From assembly GCA_963978905.1 (NCBI GenBank), contig OZ022261.1, positions 8,185,992 to 8,249,991 on the forward strand: a DNA stretch of 64,000 nucleotides, written 5' to 3'. Source of the DNA: Trichostrongylus colubriformis (taxonomy: Eukaryota; Nematoda; Chromadorea; Rhabditida; Trichostrongylidae). Below, piece by piece: positions 34,488-46,780 of the stretch. Each line of letters opens with the position of its first letter. The first letter of the stretch is position 1. The notes beneath the pieces are model-generated. The model saw only the letters and a program-made list of their open reading frames with translations, did not search any database and had not been told where the DNA came from. Made by a program: the position numbers and the translations under genes.

Positions 34488-34562
34488 TTGCTTTGATTCG
34501 AAATTCGAACCCCGCACTAGAGTGAGAGCGGCGCCACTCGCTGTTACACTATTCGCTCACCG
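34488..34562 (-). repeat. SINE-like fragment with B-box-like sequence
   Basis: On the minus strand GTGAGCGAATAGTGTAACAG (A-box-like) is followed by GCGGGGTTCGAATTTCGAATC (B-box-like). The bases beside GGTTCGAA do not form the 5-bp T stem of a tRNA, so it is not called as one. Confidence 0.3.
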
Positions 34563-36727
34563 GAATTTTACGTAACAAACAATTTTCACCACTGAGAATG
34601 CCAACGAGAGACCTATGTTCAGGTGTGTCGTAATGTCAATCTCATAGAAGGGGCAAGTACCTTAATTAGTTACAGGCGGTATGGTGCGTATCGTCAGGAC
34701 AAGTTTTCGCAACGCGTACGACGCGAAGCGTGCGAGTTAAGGGGTGTTATGTAGATCCTAAGGCGTTTGCCGAGCCCTCACGTAACACGGTAGTGTGAGT
34801 CATGGAAAGAGTGGGATAAAACCTAATTGTGTTTTTCGGGCATACTATACGTGTTTTTCAACGTTGCTAATCTTCATATATTGTACTAGGATCTACTTCA
34901 GCTGCATAGAAAGGAATAAATAAGTGAAAAGCTTAAGAAGAACCACAAGAAACGCAAAGAAGTGGTAGAATCAAAGCGTATATGGTCTCTCCCTCTGTTT
35001 ACATATATCTCTGTTTGCCCATCAGAAAAAAGTAAAATGAAATGAAAGTCCGTTAATGGAAATTCAATCAGTATATCTAGTATGCATTAAAATGAAATGA
35101 TATGATCAAATAATGCATCGTTGGTTTCGAGTTAATAGATCATGTGAACTCAGTAAATCTGGGAAGTCATGGTGTGTGTGTGCCATTAGGATGAAAAATT
35201 AACGTGGCCGCGTGTGGCGCGCGACGCGATTTCCGCGAGCTGGGGGTGTAGTATGTAGTTAGACCCAAAGTGATGAAAGTGTTACACAAAGTAAGACAAT
35301 TCCGACATACTTCATACCTATTTTATATCTCAATACCCTCCACGTGGTCTTCACCGCTTATCTCAACAGTCCTCGTGATACCGCTCACATACCATTGTGG
35401 GCGAAAACTGTGAAGACTTTTGTGATGACTTACTTATCTCTGCCACAGTCGATTTTTAGTGCGAAGCTTCACACGAGGCCCGTAGTAAATGCAGCATGGC
35501 TGTGTGGGAAAAGAAAAACTCAAATTTTTTCTAGACGATTCCTTTGAAGGCACACCAAGCGTTAATCAGAATAGTGGCTTACTTTCTTAAGGCGAGTAAT
35601 CCTCGGATAACTGCTCAGATTGCACCTCGGTAGGGGCTACACGGTGCAGCTTCATGGTGTTGTGCCTACTTGAACACATCCTAGCCACAACCACCCAAGC
35701 GAATCAACCTGGCTTTAGACAAACGAATTTCCACTTTGAGGAGACTGGCTTCCTTATTGGAATGACTGTTTCATGAATGATCTTCTCTTACCGCAAGTTT
35801 CCTTCTCTACGTGCTAGCCACGTTGGAAATTTGGGTTTCCAAGACCAGGTGTGATTCGGTGAGTAAGCATGGCCTGGTTGTGTTCAACCAAGCACAACAC
35901 CATGAGGGAGAACCGTGCAGCTGCAACAAAGCAGTGGGCTGAGCAGTGTCCAAGGACCTACTTGCTCTAAGAAAGTAGGCAACTAATCTGATTATCGCGT
36001 GGTGTGCCTTTTATCATGTCCGGAATGTATGATATGTAATGCCAGTGCTTTCTTAACTGGGGACATGAGAAGGCCTTGAGTTCTCTGACTTAAGACCTTC
36101 TCTCAAGACCCCTAAGACCCCTTGGCCATTTCCTAAGTGTTTAGAAGTACCATTCAAAAAACAACGAGTTCGATGAGCATAGCCACTTCGAACATAAGAT
36201 TTGCGGGTTTCGTTCACTCGGTCTGCCTTCAAAATAAAGGAAGCAGGTCCGTAATAGAATCTCACGGTAATCATGTTGTTGACTAACGCTTTGGTAGAAA
36301 CTTATTATTGTTTAGTTAAAATAGTTTTGCCTGGATTATAGCGTTCAACAATAGCTAGAAAGAAAAAAGAAAAAACTCGTGAGTGGTCTAAATAGGGTTC
36401 TTCCATCATCCTTCAATATCCACCATTCCACGGTTCATGAAGAGCCTCTGCGACAGGATCAGACAAAAGAGAGGAAGAGAATCCAGGGAAAGGGGACAGG
36501 CGAGCACTCGATTGCCTGGAGCGTCAGGACACCCCAACTAAGTCAGTCCACGCGAGGAATCGGCAGTTGCTCCCCTTATTGTTAGCGCAGCGGGCCCAGC
36601 AAAGTACTTGACGCACGCGGCGACGCATTTCGTGCTGCGCTGTTACCTAGTTGGGCAGTCCCGACGCACGTGGCCGCTAACGCGTATAGTGCGAAGGGGT
36701 GTGGTTAGTTTTCTTATGTTTGAATAG
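34563..36727. other. Intergenic; repeat fragments only
   Basis: It holds a partial C-type repeat (35170-35265, GTGTGCCATTAGGA), the worn right end of the large foldback family (35440-35552, ending CTAGACGATTCCTTTGAAG) and a GACACTC-type element (36517-36675). Nothing coding is evident. Confidence 0.4.
36517..36675. repeat. GACACTC-type inverted-repeat element, copy 5
   Basis: The left end GCGTCAGGACACCCCAACTAAGTCAG is mirrored by CTGTTACCTAGTTGGGCAGTCCCGACGC. The interior contains GACGCACGCGGCGACGCA. It is non-coding. Confidence 0.5.
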
Positions 36728-39700
36728 CCTTAACAGCCGAATGACTCCTGTGCTGCAGCTCGAGAGCAGTCGTATGCGTAATAGAAGAATTTATCGGACA
36801 CAGAGGAAAGTAAGCATTTCATGCCACACAAGTGTGTCCTCAGAACTGGAAGTGAACCCTGTAATTTTGTCTATAGCGTCACGAAACCCAGATATTGATA
36901 TGTTGTGATACCTGAGTTGGTAATTTAATGTTGGACAGAATTGCTACTGCAAAAATAGTGCGCTCAGCGTGCGCTAGTATACAGTATGTTCCAGAGTTTT
37001 GCCTCTCTAAGCCGGAAACCAAACAGGGCAGGTGCAACTTTTGAGATCGAACATCAGCGCAGCATGGAATTTACAGCTGTGCTCGCATGTCTGACGATCG
37101 TGATACAGTAGTAACATGGTGACGAAGAGACTTTACTATCTTAACTTTTTTTGAGGACATGTTCAATGTATCCAGTAGATTATCAACTGGTATTCATAAG
37201 GTAGGTTATGTTTAACGGAAGCGGTGGATTTTGTGAAAAAAATAACGACAAAACCACACAGTCTTCGTTCGGAATACTTTTTCGTAAACGACATGTTTTT
37301 CAAATGTCAGAACAACAAAGGGATTCATGCTGAGTATTTACTAATGCAGATAAGAAAGATTAGCGATGAATGGATGGATCTTTGTGGTAAGATTAACAGA
37401 AGTAAATGTTGACTTTGGAAATGCAGAATCGGAGGTTGCAGAATAGAGGAGTTTCGAAAATCCAGCACTCTCAGGGTCTGTGTGCCGTTAGGACAGCAGT
37501 TAGCACCGCGCCGCGTTGCATACGAGGCGTGGCGAATTGAGGCGCCGGAAGCAGCTGGGTCCCGAATGGAACGACGTGCCTTTCACCTTATTTTGAGCGT
37601 AATCGTCCTGCAACCCAACAACGTGCGGCGCTGGTAGCTCGCATACAGCTGCACGCGGCAGTGTGAAATGCTGTGTTGACGATAGGTAGCCGTACTTGGG
37701 AATCGAGCAAGTATAGAAAGCGGAGCACCGTGATTTGAGGCCATGTACTATCTCGAAGGTATCTTTGAAACATAACAGTAGTGCTACCGAGATGCTGAGT
37801 TGAGTTGTCATGCTCCATAGCACGATAGATTCCCTACAACTGCTTCGCATTAGCGAAAATCGAATCCTAAGCCATAAATTATCAATCCATTCTTCCATAG
37901 GAAAGAGGAAGCAGGGCGAGCAAGGGCTGCCACTCAAGATTATGAGCTATAGGCTCAGATATGACTGACTCATTTCTCGGCACTAAAACGGGGGTTCACA
38001 CAGAGGTGTCGGTTTTGAATTGAAAGGTTTGAGGAACAGAGGAGCAGTCTATGAATTTGGAGCACGCTCAATATTCAACGAGTGGGTACAACTTCGATCT
38101 ATCGCTGAACAAGACGTTAAGGAGCTGCAGATGTAATGTCACGATGAATTAGCGAAATGATATAACCGAAGAACACAGGAACATAGATCATATTTTACCC
38201 ATAGGCCATGTTGAAGCACGTGTGCAGGGGGACATACCAATAACATATCGATCGGTGAAAGACAGCTCCGTCATGTCTAGCTGTCATACGCACCACAAGG
38301 CCCGCCTACTTGGAAGAGGAGCGCAGAATGGAGCGTGGTGGGCTGCAAGCGGTATTCGAAAGGTTAGATGTGCCACTTTTGAAGTAGCACGCTGATCTTT
38401 CCAAACTTCTCGACATGTTTGTTTTGGGAAGTAGGCATTTCCTCAGAAGTTATATACTAGGTTGTCGGAAAAGTTTCTTCGTTTTTTGAAGCAATTTATT
38501 TTCTCACTTTATTACAAAACACAGAGCATACTATGGAACAGGGTAATCGCCATCTTGTTCTACCACTCTTCGCCACCTTCCAGGCAAACTTGTTATGCCA
38601 TCCGCATAGAACCGATCTGGCTTTGATTTGTAGAAGTTGCACAACCACCGTTCCATGTCTTTTTCATTATCGAAGGTTTTTCTTTGAATGGCGTTAGATA
38701 GGGAAGGGGAAAGATGATGATCCGATTTAGCTATCAGGGCTATAAGGTGGATGGGGCAGCACTTCCCAACCAGGCTCGAGACTTTTTGGCGAGTCGCTTT
38801 TGTTATATGTGGGCGAGCACTATCGTGTAGAAAAAGAATCGTGTCATGGTTCGGACGTTTCTCTGTGATTTTCGCGACCGGAATATACGACTGCTGACAG
38901 TATAGGTCTGCTGTTAGTATAGTGTTGCAAGCCAGCACCCGCAATCGTTCGTTGTCGACCCCCGATGGGGATCCGGACCGGTCAAAATCTTTGACGTTGT
39001 AGTTGCCTTTTCGAAAGCGCTTGAACCAAAGTTAAGCCACAAGTTCAGCACTAAACCTTCTTCGAATGCACCGTTTATACGACGAGTGGATTCGGTTGCT
39101 GGAGGCCATATTTGGAATTATATAGTAGAATGCCCCGAAAGTACTACTTCGATAAATATATTTTGCCGAAAAAAGGTTATCCGGGAGATGAAAGACAATG
39201 ATACCTATAGATGCGTGTGAACTTGTACTACATGTGTATGTACAGAAGGAATTGCTGGAAAGCACTTTAGAGGGAAAAAGCAAGAATTTAAAAAACGAAA
39301 AAATTTTTTCGACAATCTAATACATTACTTAATTGTTATTCCTTCATTGATATAAATACCACAATGAAAACTAGTTTCACCGTTTATAGGCTAAGGAGGT
39401 AGAATTTCCGAGGAGGTGGGCTTTGGGAAGTGAGAGCTGATGCTGGCATTGATTCATTTACACTTCTGATAGACGTTGAGTAAGCAAACGCACAATAAGC
39501 TATATTGGAATTTTAACGTTTTCATTACGACCCCCATTCGAAGGCTAATTCGTTCATGACGAAAACAAAGATAGTAGAAGCACCAACCATTCATCTGCTC
39601 TGATTCAACAATAGAAAGAATTAACTATGAGTTCGTGTAGGTGAAAAAATATATAATAACCAGCAGGTGGGAGTATGTATGACATAACTAATTAAGTCAC

Positions 39701-42700
39701 TTTTTCGATTCTTGCAGGAAGTCCTGGTATATTTCGTTGAAATGGCTTGGATATTCAGCAAAGCAACGCTCATATCTCATCATTTGCTGGAATGGACTTC
39801 TAAAAATGTTCGCCTTATGTCAACTCAAAAAGTGTCAGCTAATTTCCAGAAAAGCGTCATAAAATATTTCAGTTCCAGAAGAGGGTATAGAAGACAAAAC
39901 ACGTGAATATGGAATGCTCAGTAACTTTAGTGTTACAACAAAAGTACATATGTTCAGGTGACTTGCCCCGTTCAGAATTTACTATTTGAAGTGAATCATT
40001 GATATTTTGCTGATGGATGGTAAAATGTAATATACCACAAAGTAATCGATAAGAAGATAAATGCACATGTACAGCGCTTCCATCGTATGGCATAGGAATT
40101 GATTCGAGGAAATGTGGCACTTTATAGGACCTTACCAGGTGATTGTGAAGCTGAAAGTGTAAAGGAAGCACAATGGGGGGCTCTCCCTATTGATGGTCAA
40201 ATATATTATACCTGGCAATAGCACGAAGTTCTGCTTCAATCCCCAAGCTAGCGATCACTGCTACTGGCAGCATGTTAACTATTACAAGTATCTAAATCTA
40301 CGTTTCAACATGAAATTTCAAGTATCAACGCTTATTGTTAAGTATCACTCAATATCACTAACACCTTCAAGACTCATTGGCGACTTCATTGATTCACTAA
40401 AAGAAGGAGTGGAGAAATCGGCTCACAACAGTAATTCTCGGTAACTGTTGTCTCATATGTAGTTGTGGGATGATTCGATATTTGAGGTTCTAAGAGGGTA
40501 TAAATGAATGAAAAATGGCAATTCATATTACTTCCTATAAGGCATTAATTTTTTAATGCTTCTTTTTGTATCCTGAATATACTAAAGTACATAAGGTATC
40601 AGAATTACATCGGTTTTCAAAGTGTCTGTAAAATGGAAGTACAAATTGAAAATAGACATGTACATAGAGATCGTTTTAAAGATGAATGAGGCTTTAGAAT
40701 AATAAAAAATAAAATTTATTATGTATATGGCAATGATCTATGAGCAACCGAGAAATACTCCAGGACTTAAATAAAAGTTTAGAACATTTACATAAAATGT
40801 CTAGATACATAAAAGGCGCAAATTTACAAAAAATCACCATTTTCAGAAAAGACTCAAAAAAGAAATGAAACTAAAACCAGTGCTTGTTGCCAGTTTAGAG
40901 TGTCTCAAGACTTTGCTGACCCACTCCCACCTCGTTCACCTCTTCCTGAGGGCAATAATTGCTTGAGAAGAAAAGAGAGGTAACGTCCGATGCTGTAGAC
41001 ATTGGCAGCAAACCACGCCGAGACCACACTTCAATGGCCGGTGCGCATTTTAATAGAGGAGTAATTGATGAGAATTGCTCGCACCTGACGTAATTGAGAT
41101 TTGTGGTTGGTTTTGTGGTCGGGATATAATCGGGTAGCTCGGGGACACGTGGAACGATGGATGACGTACATGTTCGAGAGACCTCATTCGCCGAGGATGT
41201 TGACTGAGGTGAACAGAAATGGAAATGGGTAACGAAAGTAGGGAAGTGCTAGAGGTAAGATGAAAATGATGTTGAACTCATGTAACAAATAGCCATATAA
41301 ACTTGTCCCTAGCGATCTGTCCTTGTGTAACCGCCCGAACACTAAGGAAGGAACAGTTTCACGGAATCAACTCGCTTTTTTCTCGAAAAAGGCTTAGAGA
41401 AGCAGCTACATTAGCCATATACTGCATTTAGCTATAAGTAAGGGATGCAAGTAAGGCCGTGTTCATACTTTGCGCCGGCAGGGCGTATCCGCAATCACAG
41501 GCAGCGAGGCAGAGTGGCATGGGAGAGGTGCAGAGACGACATGGGCAACGAGATAAGGTGGCAGAGGCGGAGACGCAGAGACACGCGGAACCGGCGCCGC
41601 ACAGTATGAACGTGGCCTGATGCCTGTCGGGAATGGCTCATGACGCAATGCTCCTAAAGCCGTGTCAAACAGGAGCAGCGCTATGGGAATACGATTTTAA
41701 GAGTTCGCAGAATATCATATCTGGTCATGATCTTTCCTTCTTTAAAGTCTACTCCCAACAAATGGCTCCATCAAAACGCACAAATTGAAAGAGAAATACT
41801 GGAGCATAAATCGAAGGAAGGCAAAACATTCGCTTGTTCAATTAGACATGCGAGCACATCATTTTGTTCAACTTTTAGTCATCTTCTACATTATGTATTC
41901 CACCTAAATGGAAATTTATAAAAACCACATTTGTTTTTCTTGCTGCAAATATTATTGTATGGGGTTGCATTGTTGTCCACCTGATTTGCCTTTTCTATTG
42001 ATGCCCAGCATATATTTACTCATTATTTTATTTTTATTAGCTTAATAGCATCAACTGCTCCGACTTTTATTCATTCGCTCTTTGCACTTCCTTGACAAAA
42101 GTGGTGCAGTGCCAAGTGGCGTACTACCACTAGCACGGTCGGCGGATCAATGTGTGCCAATCCAAACGAGCTTTCCTTTTTTGCATTTACCTTAATAGCT
42201 ACCAGGCCTGTCATGAGAAAGAAGTACAGAATCTACAATTTGTATCAAACGGGCTATTTGCTTTTAAGAATTTTATTTTTATTATTCTACTTTATAACAT
42301 TCTATTCTACAGTCTGAAAAATAAACAGATGGCGATAAACTTAAATTGCAGGAGCTGTCCAGCAATAATTTGGTAAAATATGAAAGTCACATTACTTTCG
42401 ATGATTTCTTTTACTTCTAGAAGTGTTTTATTGCATTTATGAATGATGACTATGTCATTTATCATTATCATGAAGACGAATAATGTATTCCAATTTTTGC
42501 AAATTCCATCCTAAAATTTTTGGAAAGTCCGGGCAGCTCCAACAAATCAGTTTTAACCGGAAAACGAAGTACCGAAGTGTTTTAGAATTCAGAAATCAGG
42601 GAGATGATGTCGGAAAAGTATCCTGGGGTGAACTCGATTCATTGTTTTCGTGGCCATGGCCAGTGTGATTAATGAGAGGATTAGCGAAACGCGCAAATGC

Positions 42701-44566
42701 CTTTAAGTACTTCCTTTTTCAATGATAAACATTTCTACTGCAATCCTTCGAGCATCAGGGTGTGCACCCTTATGTCAGGATTTTGCACCACGGCATATCG
42801 CAAGCGAAGCAATGCGGACGAGCTAAAGGCGCCATGTAGTTGGGCTCTGAAGCGATTACAAGTCAACTGCGTATCGCGCCCCTAGCATTACTCTGTAATC
42901 GTTCTAAGACCCAACTACCGCGACGCGCATAGCTCGCACATACTGCGTCGCACGCCGCTCGTCGTCGTGCGAAGCCCTGACATAAGGGTACATACCCGAG
43001 CATCAAGTATGGTTCAATCGCTGGAGGTGCACTCTCGATGGACCCGTTGTGAATGGGCCGCGAGCGAAGACGAGACCGCCGACTCATCATGTGAGCTGAC
43101 CTGATTCGAGTGTGTTGTTCCACACCCTTTCTTAAGTATTTCATAATCCTTGACGGAGATGGTGCAGTGTCATGTGGCGCACTAGTATTCGCACGGTTCG
43201 CGGATCAATGTGCTTTCCCAGTCCAGCCAGTTCCATCCTTCCGCTTGCATGAATTGTTAGCAGATTCGTCCGGGAGGATGAAAACTTGTACATCAGCTGC
43301 AAGTCCTTGCATGGACAAATCGCAGTCATCTGCCACCACGATTCTTAAGGGAACAGATGCGTGGGGCATCCCAAAAAAGTTTGGCTGACTATGAAAATAC
43401 GTCTTTTATTTCATAGCTCCACTGTACAGAGTTTCTATCGCACTATCTTCGGCTTGATTCAAGTAAAGTACAAAATGCCTTTCCATGCCAAATTCACAGA
43501 GGCACGCCTAGTACCTGAGTTTGAAATCCATTGCAGAAAATGTCTTTACTGATATGCCCCACAAAATAATTTCTGATGTCAATCCGAAGCATGCCTATCA
43601 CTGCAGACATGCCTAGCGCAAACTACCTGACCAAGAGATGCGGGGTTTCAATAGCTCGAATGCTTAAGAAATCGAGGATCATTTGTATGGTCATGGCCCT
43701 CTTTGCACCTGAATGTCTGAATCAATAGAATAATAGAAAATTAATAATAATAGTAATAGTAATAATAATTAATAGTAATAGTAATAATTAATAATAATTA
43801 ATAATAACAATTAATTAATAGAAAATTAGAATAGTAGCAAAACAGATAATGCTCTGTGAAATCTATTGCGAGAGAAAATGTGCAAGCATGAAGGATGAGT
43901 GAGTAATCAGGCTCGTTCGAACTGAAGCATGTCCAGAATCTTGATAAAAACTTCGGAAAGAGGAGCTGCGAGAAAAGCAAAAAATTTCCGGGATTGCTAA
44001 GCCTAATCTGAACTTATCCTGAGCGCTTGTGCAATCGCCTTTTGGGCATATCTTCGAGCGCATGAAACGTTTCATCTAGGAATCATTGCCTGAACTGGCA
44101 TCTTCTTCAGAAATGTATAAGAGCGCAAAAACCATCAAAAGGGCTTGGAGTGGTTCAGTAAAACTGGTTTACCAGTGGCATTGGAAACGACTCTATTCGG
44201 AGATACGCAGTGGCTATGATGTTCTGGCGGTTCACGAAACTGAAATGTGGAAGCATATGGTACAAGAAAAGGTAGGTGCCACCTTTGCTGTGAAATATGC
44301 TACCTACCCACTTCTCGCTCCGCCACAAAGTAAGCCTGTCCGTGACTGCGTGTGAACGTCACGTAACAGATCCGCAGATCCCCAATCGATGGTTTAGCGA
44401 TGTGGTACACCGATAAACACGTCCGCAGTTAACACCGAGCGGAAAACATGTTCGGGAGCCGATGCTTGGGTTTTTAACAGCTCCATTTTGTTTCATTTTA
44501 CTTCATATCACACCACTTGGTCTTTCATTTCCACAGCGAACAGAAATAGCGTCCCATAGCCGATAA
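36728..44566 (+). CDS. Tentative four-exon gene of unknown function
   Basis: I do not recognise the product. Four small open segments with matching phases can be joined: 36728-36809 (ends at a GTAAGC donor), 37311-37386 (after CAAATGTCAG, ends at GTAAGA), 44111-44271 (after TTCTTCAG, ends at GTAGGT) and 44537-44566 (after TTCCACAG, ends TAA). The third exon is the most protein-like: MYKSAKTIKRAW, LVYQWHWKRLYSEI, VLAVHETEMWKHM. It is basic and aromatic, without low complexity. The implied 6.7-kb third intron contains a mariner and other repeats, as in the channel gene. Earlier exons must exist, since the first one starts out of phase zero. The joining is inference; only the third exon is reasonably likely to be real. 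Confidence 0.3.
37474..37650. repeat. Repeat related to the 6961-7189 foldback family
   Basis: GTGTGCCGTTAGGACAGCAG at the left, GCTGGGTCCCGAATGG and GAGCGTAATCGTCCTGCAACCC in the middle, and GTAGCTCGCATACAGC at the right are landmarks of that family. The arms are diverged. A 145-codon minus-strand ORF across it is a by-product. Confidence 0.45.
38457..39320 (-). mobile_element. Decayed mariner, 864 bp, TA-flanked
   Basis: The ends CTAGGTTGTCGGAAAAGTTT and the complement of AAAAATTTTTTCGACAATCTAA are flanked by TA (38455-38456, 39321-39322). On the minus strand a helix-turn-helix piece (SYKRCIRRRFSAEL, WFKRFRKGNYNVKD) is followed directly by the catalytic end (ORF 38944-38531). The latter has LFLHDSARPHITK, but the usual HPPYSPDLAPSD is decayed to IHLIALIAKSD and the aspartates are 33 instead of 34 residues apart. 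The first-aspartate region is deleted. Its subterminal 130 bases match the palindromic element at 51454-52129. Confidence 0.8.
39321..41452. other. Stretch without a confident gene
   Basis: One open segment, 39718-39905 (after TTCTTGCAG, ending TGA; 62 codons, EVLVYFVEMAWIFSK), looks exon-like but does not fit the phases of its neighbours. The remainder is A/T-rich with nothing recognised. Confidence 0.35.
41453..41620. mobile_element. GCGTTCATAC-family MITE, copy 5
   Basis: It runs from GGCCGTGTTCATACTTTGCG to GCCGCACAGTATGAACGTGGCC, with the shared interior GAGGCAGAGTGGCATGGGAG. The flanks are TAA on the left and TGA on the right, a near-match to a TNA duplication. Confidence 0.65.
41621..42756. 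other. Intergenic or intronic, one repeat half
   Basis: The segment 42097-42153 (GTGGTGCAGTGCCAAGTGGCG through GCGGATCAATGTG) recurs diverged at 43153-43213. Nothing else is recognised; an A/T-rich tract with several short ORFs fills the rest. Confidence 0.35.
42757..43000. repeat. Foldback repeat of the 6961-7189 family
   Basis: The ends AGGGTGTGCACCCTTATGTCAGG and CCTGACATAAGGGTACATACCC are inverted repeats. The middle has GTAGTTGGGCTCTGAAGCGATTAC and its imperfect complement GTAATCGTTCTAAGACCCAACTAC. It is non-coding. Confidence 0.6.
43025..43125. repeat. GACACTC-type element, partial copy 6
   Basis: GAGGTGCACTCTCGATGG at the left and GTGAGCTGACCTGATTCGAGTGTG at the right match the family ends, around a GC-rich middle. 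Confidence 0.4.
43736..43820. repeat. (TAATAG/TAATAA)n microsatellite
   Basis: About 85 bases consist only of TAATAA and TAGTAA triplet blocks. Confidence 0.85.
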
Positions 44567-44748
44567 AAGTTGCACGCAATTCATTCAGACTGTATGAAAT
44601 ATAGTTTTCGACGCAGCTCTTTTGATAACAACGAAGGCTCCCTGAAAACTACTTGTGAATGTGATTCCTTTGTGTCGCGTAATGAAGTCTGATTTGCTCC
44701 CTTGCTAATACCTTATGAGATTTCTTGCCTTTCATTGACCTTTTTTGG

Positions 44749-45187
44749 AGAGACGGTTTGAGCATAGACACCCTCTCAGATGCGTCTACTGAATAGGGTG
44801 GGGGGGGGGGGGGAGGGGGTCGCATTTTCCCAGGGATTTTCTTCAGTGTAGCAGGGTGAGACATGGGGACGAATCGTAGACGATGGAGATGGGCCGAATT
44901 TAGGGGGGTCGGAAGTGGGGGAGGAGGGAGCCGGGGTCGCATTTCCAATTTAATCGACTATTCCACAACAACCACGCACCTTGGTTTTGGAAAGATTTTG
45001 GGCCCGCGAGCCGATCTTTCAAAGGTTTTGAAAGAGAAAGGTCGAAAAGGGTCGCCAATCGATAATAATTCTTGGTACCTTCATCTATCTTTTTTAGTGG
45101 AGACGGTTTGAGCACAGACAACCTCTCAGATGCGTCTACCGAAGAGGGGTTCATATTTCCCGAGAATTTTCTTCAACGCCAGCCTTG
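44749..45187 (+). repeat. Direct repeat pair, GGAGACGGTTTGAGCA
   Basis: GGAGACGGTTTGAGCATAGAC, CTCTCAGATGCGTCTACTGAA, a G-rich stretch and TTTTCTTCAGTG at 44749-44852 recur at 45100-45180 with about 90 percent identity by eye. The first copy has a run of 14 G (44801-44814) that the second lacks. It is non-coding. Confidence 0.55.
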
Positions 45188-45636
45188 CACCTCATCTGTA
45201 GCTAAACGCATAGGATTAAAGAAAAGGGTGATACTGGAGGAAACTGAAGAGCATGATGTGGTGGATACTGAAGGAAACTGAAAAGCATGATGTGCTAGTA
45301 AAAGAGCTTGAGGCAAGCCGTAATTTCTATTGGATTTCGTAGAAGAGCCATGGATCAGAGTTTGTGTGGGCTATGGGAGAGCCACGAAATTTATTAAGCA
45401 CCATCTTGACTTATCTTATGTATTAATAAAGGAGCTTTGTATCCACAGTGATAGGGCATTTTTTCGATGGATATTCGGCATATTGGAATGCGCTCATAAA
45501 TTCATAAACAGCGGACATGCACGAGAAATATCACATGTCAAGAAAAGTCGATTGTACCGCAATGAGCCAAAATGTCAAGTACACTCGCAAAATTATTTGA
45601 ACCTTTCAAATGCATCGCAGGAGCCATAAGATCTTA

Positions 45637-45868
45637 GCGTGTGTGTCATTAGGACATAAAATTTGTTTTGCGGCGTCCGGTCGCAACGGTGCGAGGTATG
45701 CGCGACGTACTGAATGGGCCCTGAAGCATTGACGGTGCTCTACGCCTTATTCCGGAAGTAATCACTTCAGGACTCGACTAATACGGCGTAACTAGCTCGC
45801 ACCATCACGTCGCGTGCTAGACGCTACCACGCGAATTTTCTGACCTGTTGGCACACACCTCAAGGTCT
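45637..45868. repeat. Foldback repeat of the 6961-7189 family, diverged
   Basis: GCGTGTGTGTCATTAGGACATAA at the left pairs with CTGACCTGTTGGCACACACC at the right. The middle carries GCCCTGAAGCATTGACGGTGC and ACTTCAGGACTCGACTAATACGGCG. Confidence 0.5.
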
Positions 45869-46134
45869 TAAGATTGATTTTGCTTATACAAATCACAGGT
45901 GAAGCGATAGCTATCAATTCTGAAGCAGCTCTGCCATCTCGTATGAGCCCGACTCTGTTCCATCAGAGGAGGTGTGCCATTCGGGTCTAAGCCGCTGAGT
46001 CAACACATTGAGACATTGTTTACTGGATTGTTTATTGGAGGGAACATGGTTGAAAATTTAGTGGCTGAACCATGCTTTTCGAAGCTCCTGTTGAATGAAG
46101 AAAAAGTAATTAATGAGCAAATAATAATTAACTA

Positions 46135-46780
46135 AGTAGCAGCGGGCTCCTATCAAAGGCACCAGGCGGAGGCAATCTTGGCTTACGGTACGGGTTACGG
46201 TGGCCTGAAGTTTGTTACTTTGCACACCTAACGCCTTACAAAAGGTCGAGTGTGTATTCACTGGGTTTTTGTGATGATCACACTGTTTTCTCACTCTTCC
46301 GCTTAGGCCGCTTTCGCACTTTTCGCCGGCAGGGCGTGGCCACGGGCAGTTAGGCAGACTGGCACAAGAAGGTGCAAGATACGACGCGGACAACGAGACA
46401 GGGTGGCACAGGCGGAGACGTAGAGACACGCAGCCACGCCCTGCCGCCGACACCGCAAAGTATGAACGCAGCTTTAGTCTCCCTCTCATTGTTTCACTTG
46501 TTTGTTCCTGTGTGCTTATTCACAATATTAACATCGTCATGAATGAAATCAATTTCGCCCTACGCCATCAAATGGCAGTGGAGTCAGCCCGCCTGAAGCG
46601 TGCAGTTCGAGGCGCAACGTGCAATTACAGATGAAGCGTGCTAATATTGCAATAGCTTCCCCAAAGCACGTTTTTACGTGGTTTTAATTACACAATATCT
46701 TTCCTGAGTTCAAATGTTCGCTTGCAGAGGACAATATTTGAAAACACGCTTTCCCTCCTTGCCCCCCCCCCCTTTTTCCG
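46135..46780 (+). repeat. Dispersed repeat carrying a MITE (filled site)
   Basis: Landmarks (AAAGGCACCAGGCGGAGG, CACGCCTTACAAAAGG-like, GCAGTTCGAGGCGCAACGTGC, TTCGCTTGCAGAG) recur in the same order at 58325-58680. The copy here is interrupted by the MITE at 46308-46475; the other copy is not. The repeat is non-coding. Confidence 0.55.
46308..46475. mobile_element. GCGTTCATAC-family MITE, copy 6, with TTA duplication
   Basis: The left end GGCCGCTTTCGCACTTTTCGCC and right end CGACACCGCAAAGTATGAACGCAGCT are inverted repeats. TTA stands on both sides. The unfilled relative at 58325-58680 supports the boundaries. Confidence 0.7.

Noticed and set aside
34488..34562. tRNA gene on the minus strand
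   Set aside because: A- and B-box-like sequences are present, but T-stem and acceptor pairing fail; kept only as a SINE-like fragment.
37500..37937. 145-codon minus-strand ORF
   Set aside because: Its first part runs through a diverged foldback repeat (37474-37650); no motif, no splice support.
39718..39905. 62-codon exon-like segment after TTCTTGCAG
   Set aside because: Not kept as a gene: its phase matches neither neighbour in the tentative 36728-44566 model, and it has no recognised motif.
43361..43400. Transposon end GGGGCATCCCAAAAAAGTTTGGC
   Set aside because: It resembles a Tc1/mariner end, but no inverted partner was found within reach.
43736..43820. Direct-repeat array that could suggest a CRISPR
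   Set aside because: It is a pure TAA/TAG microsatellite with no spacers, in a eukaryotic context.
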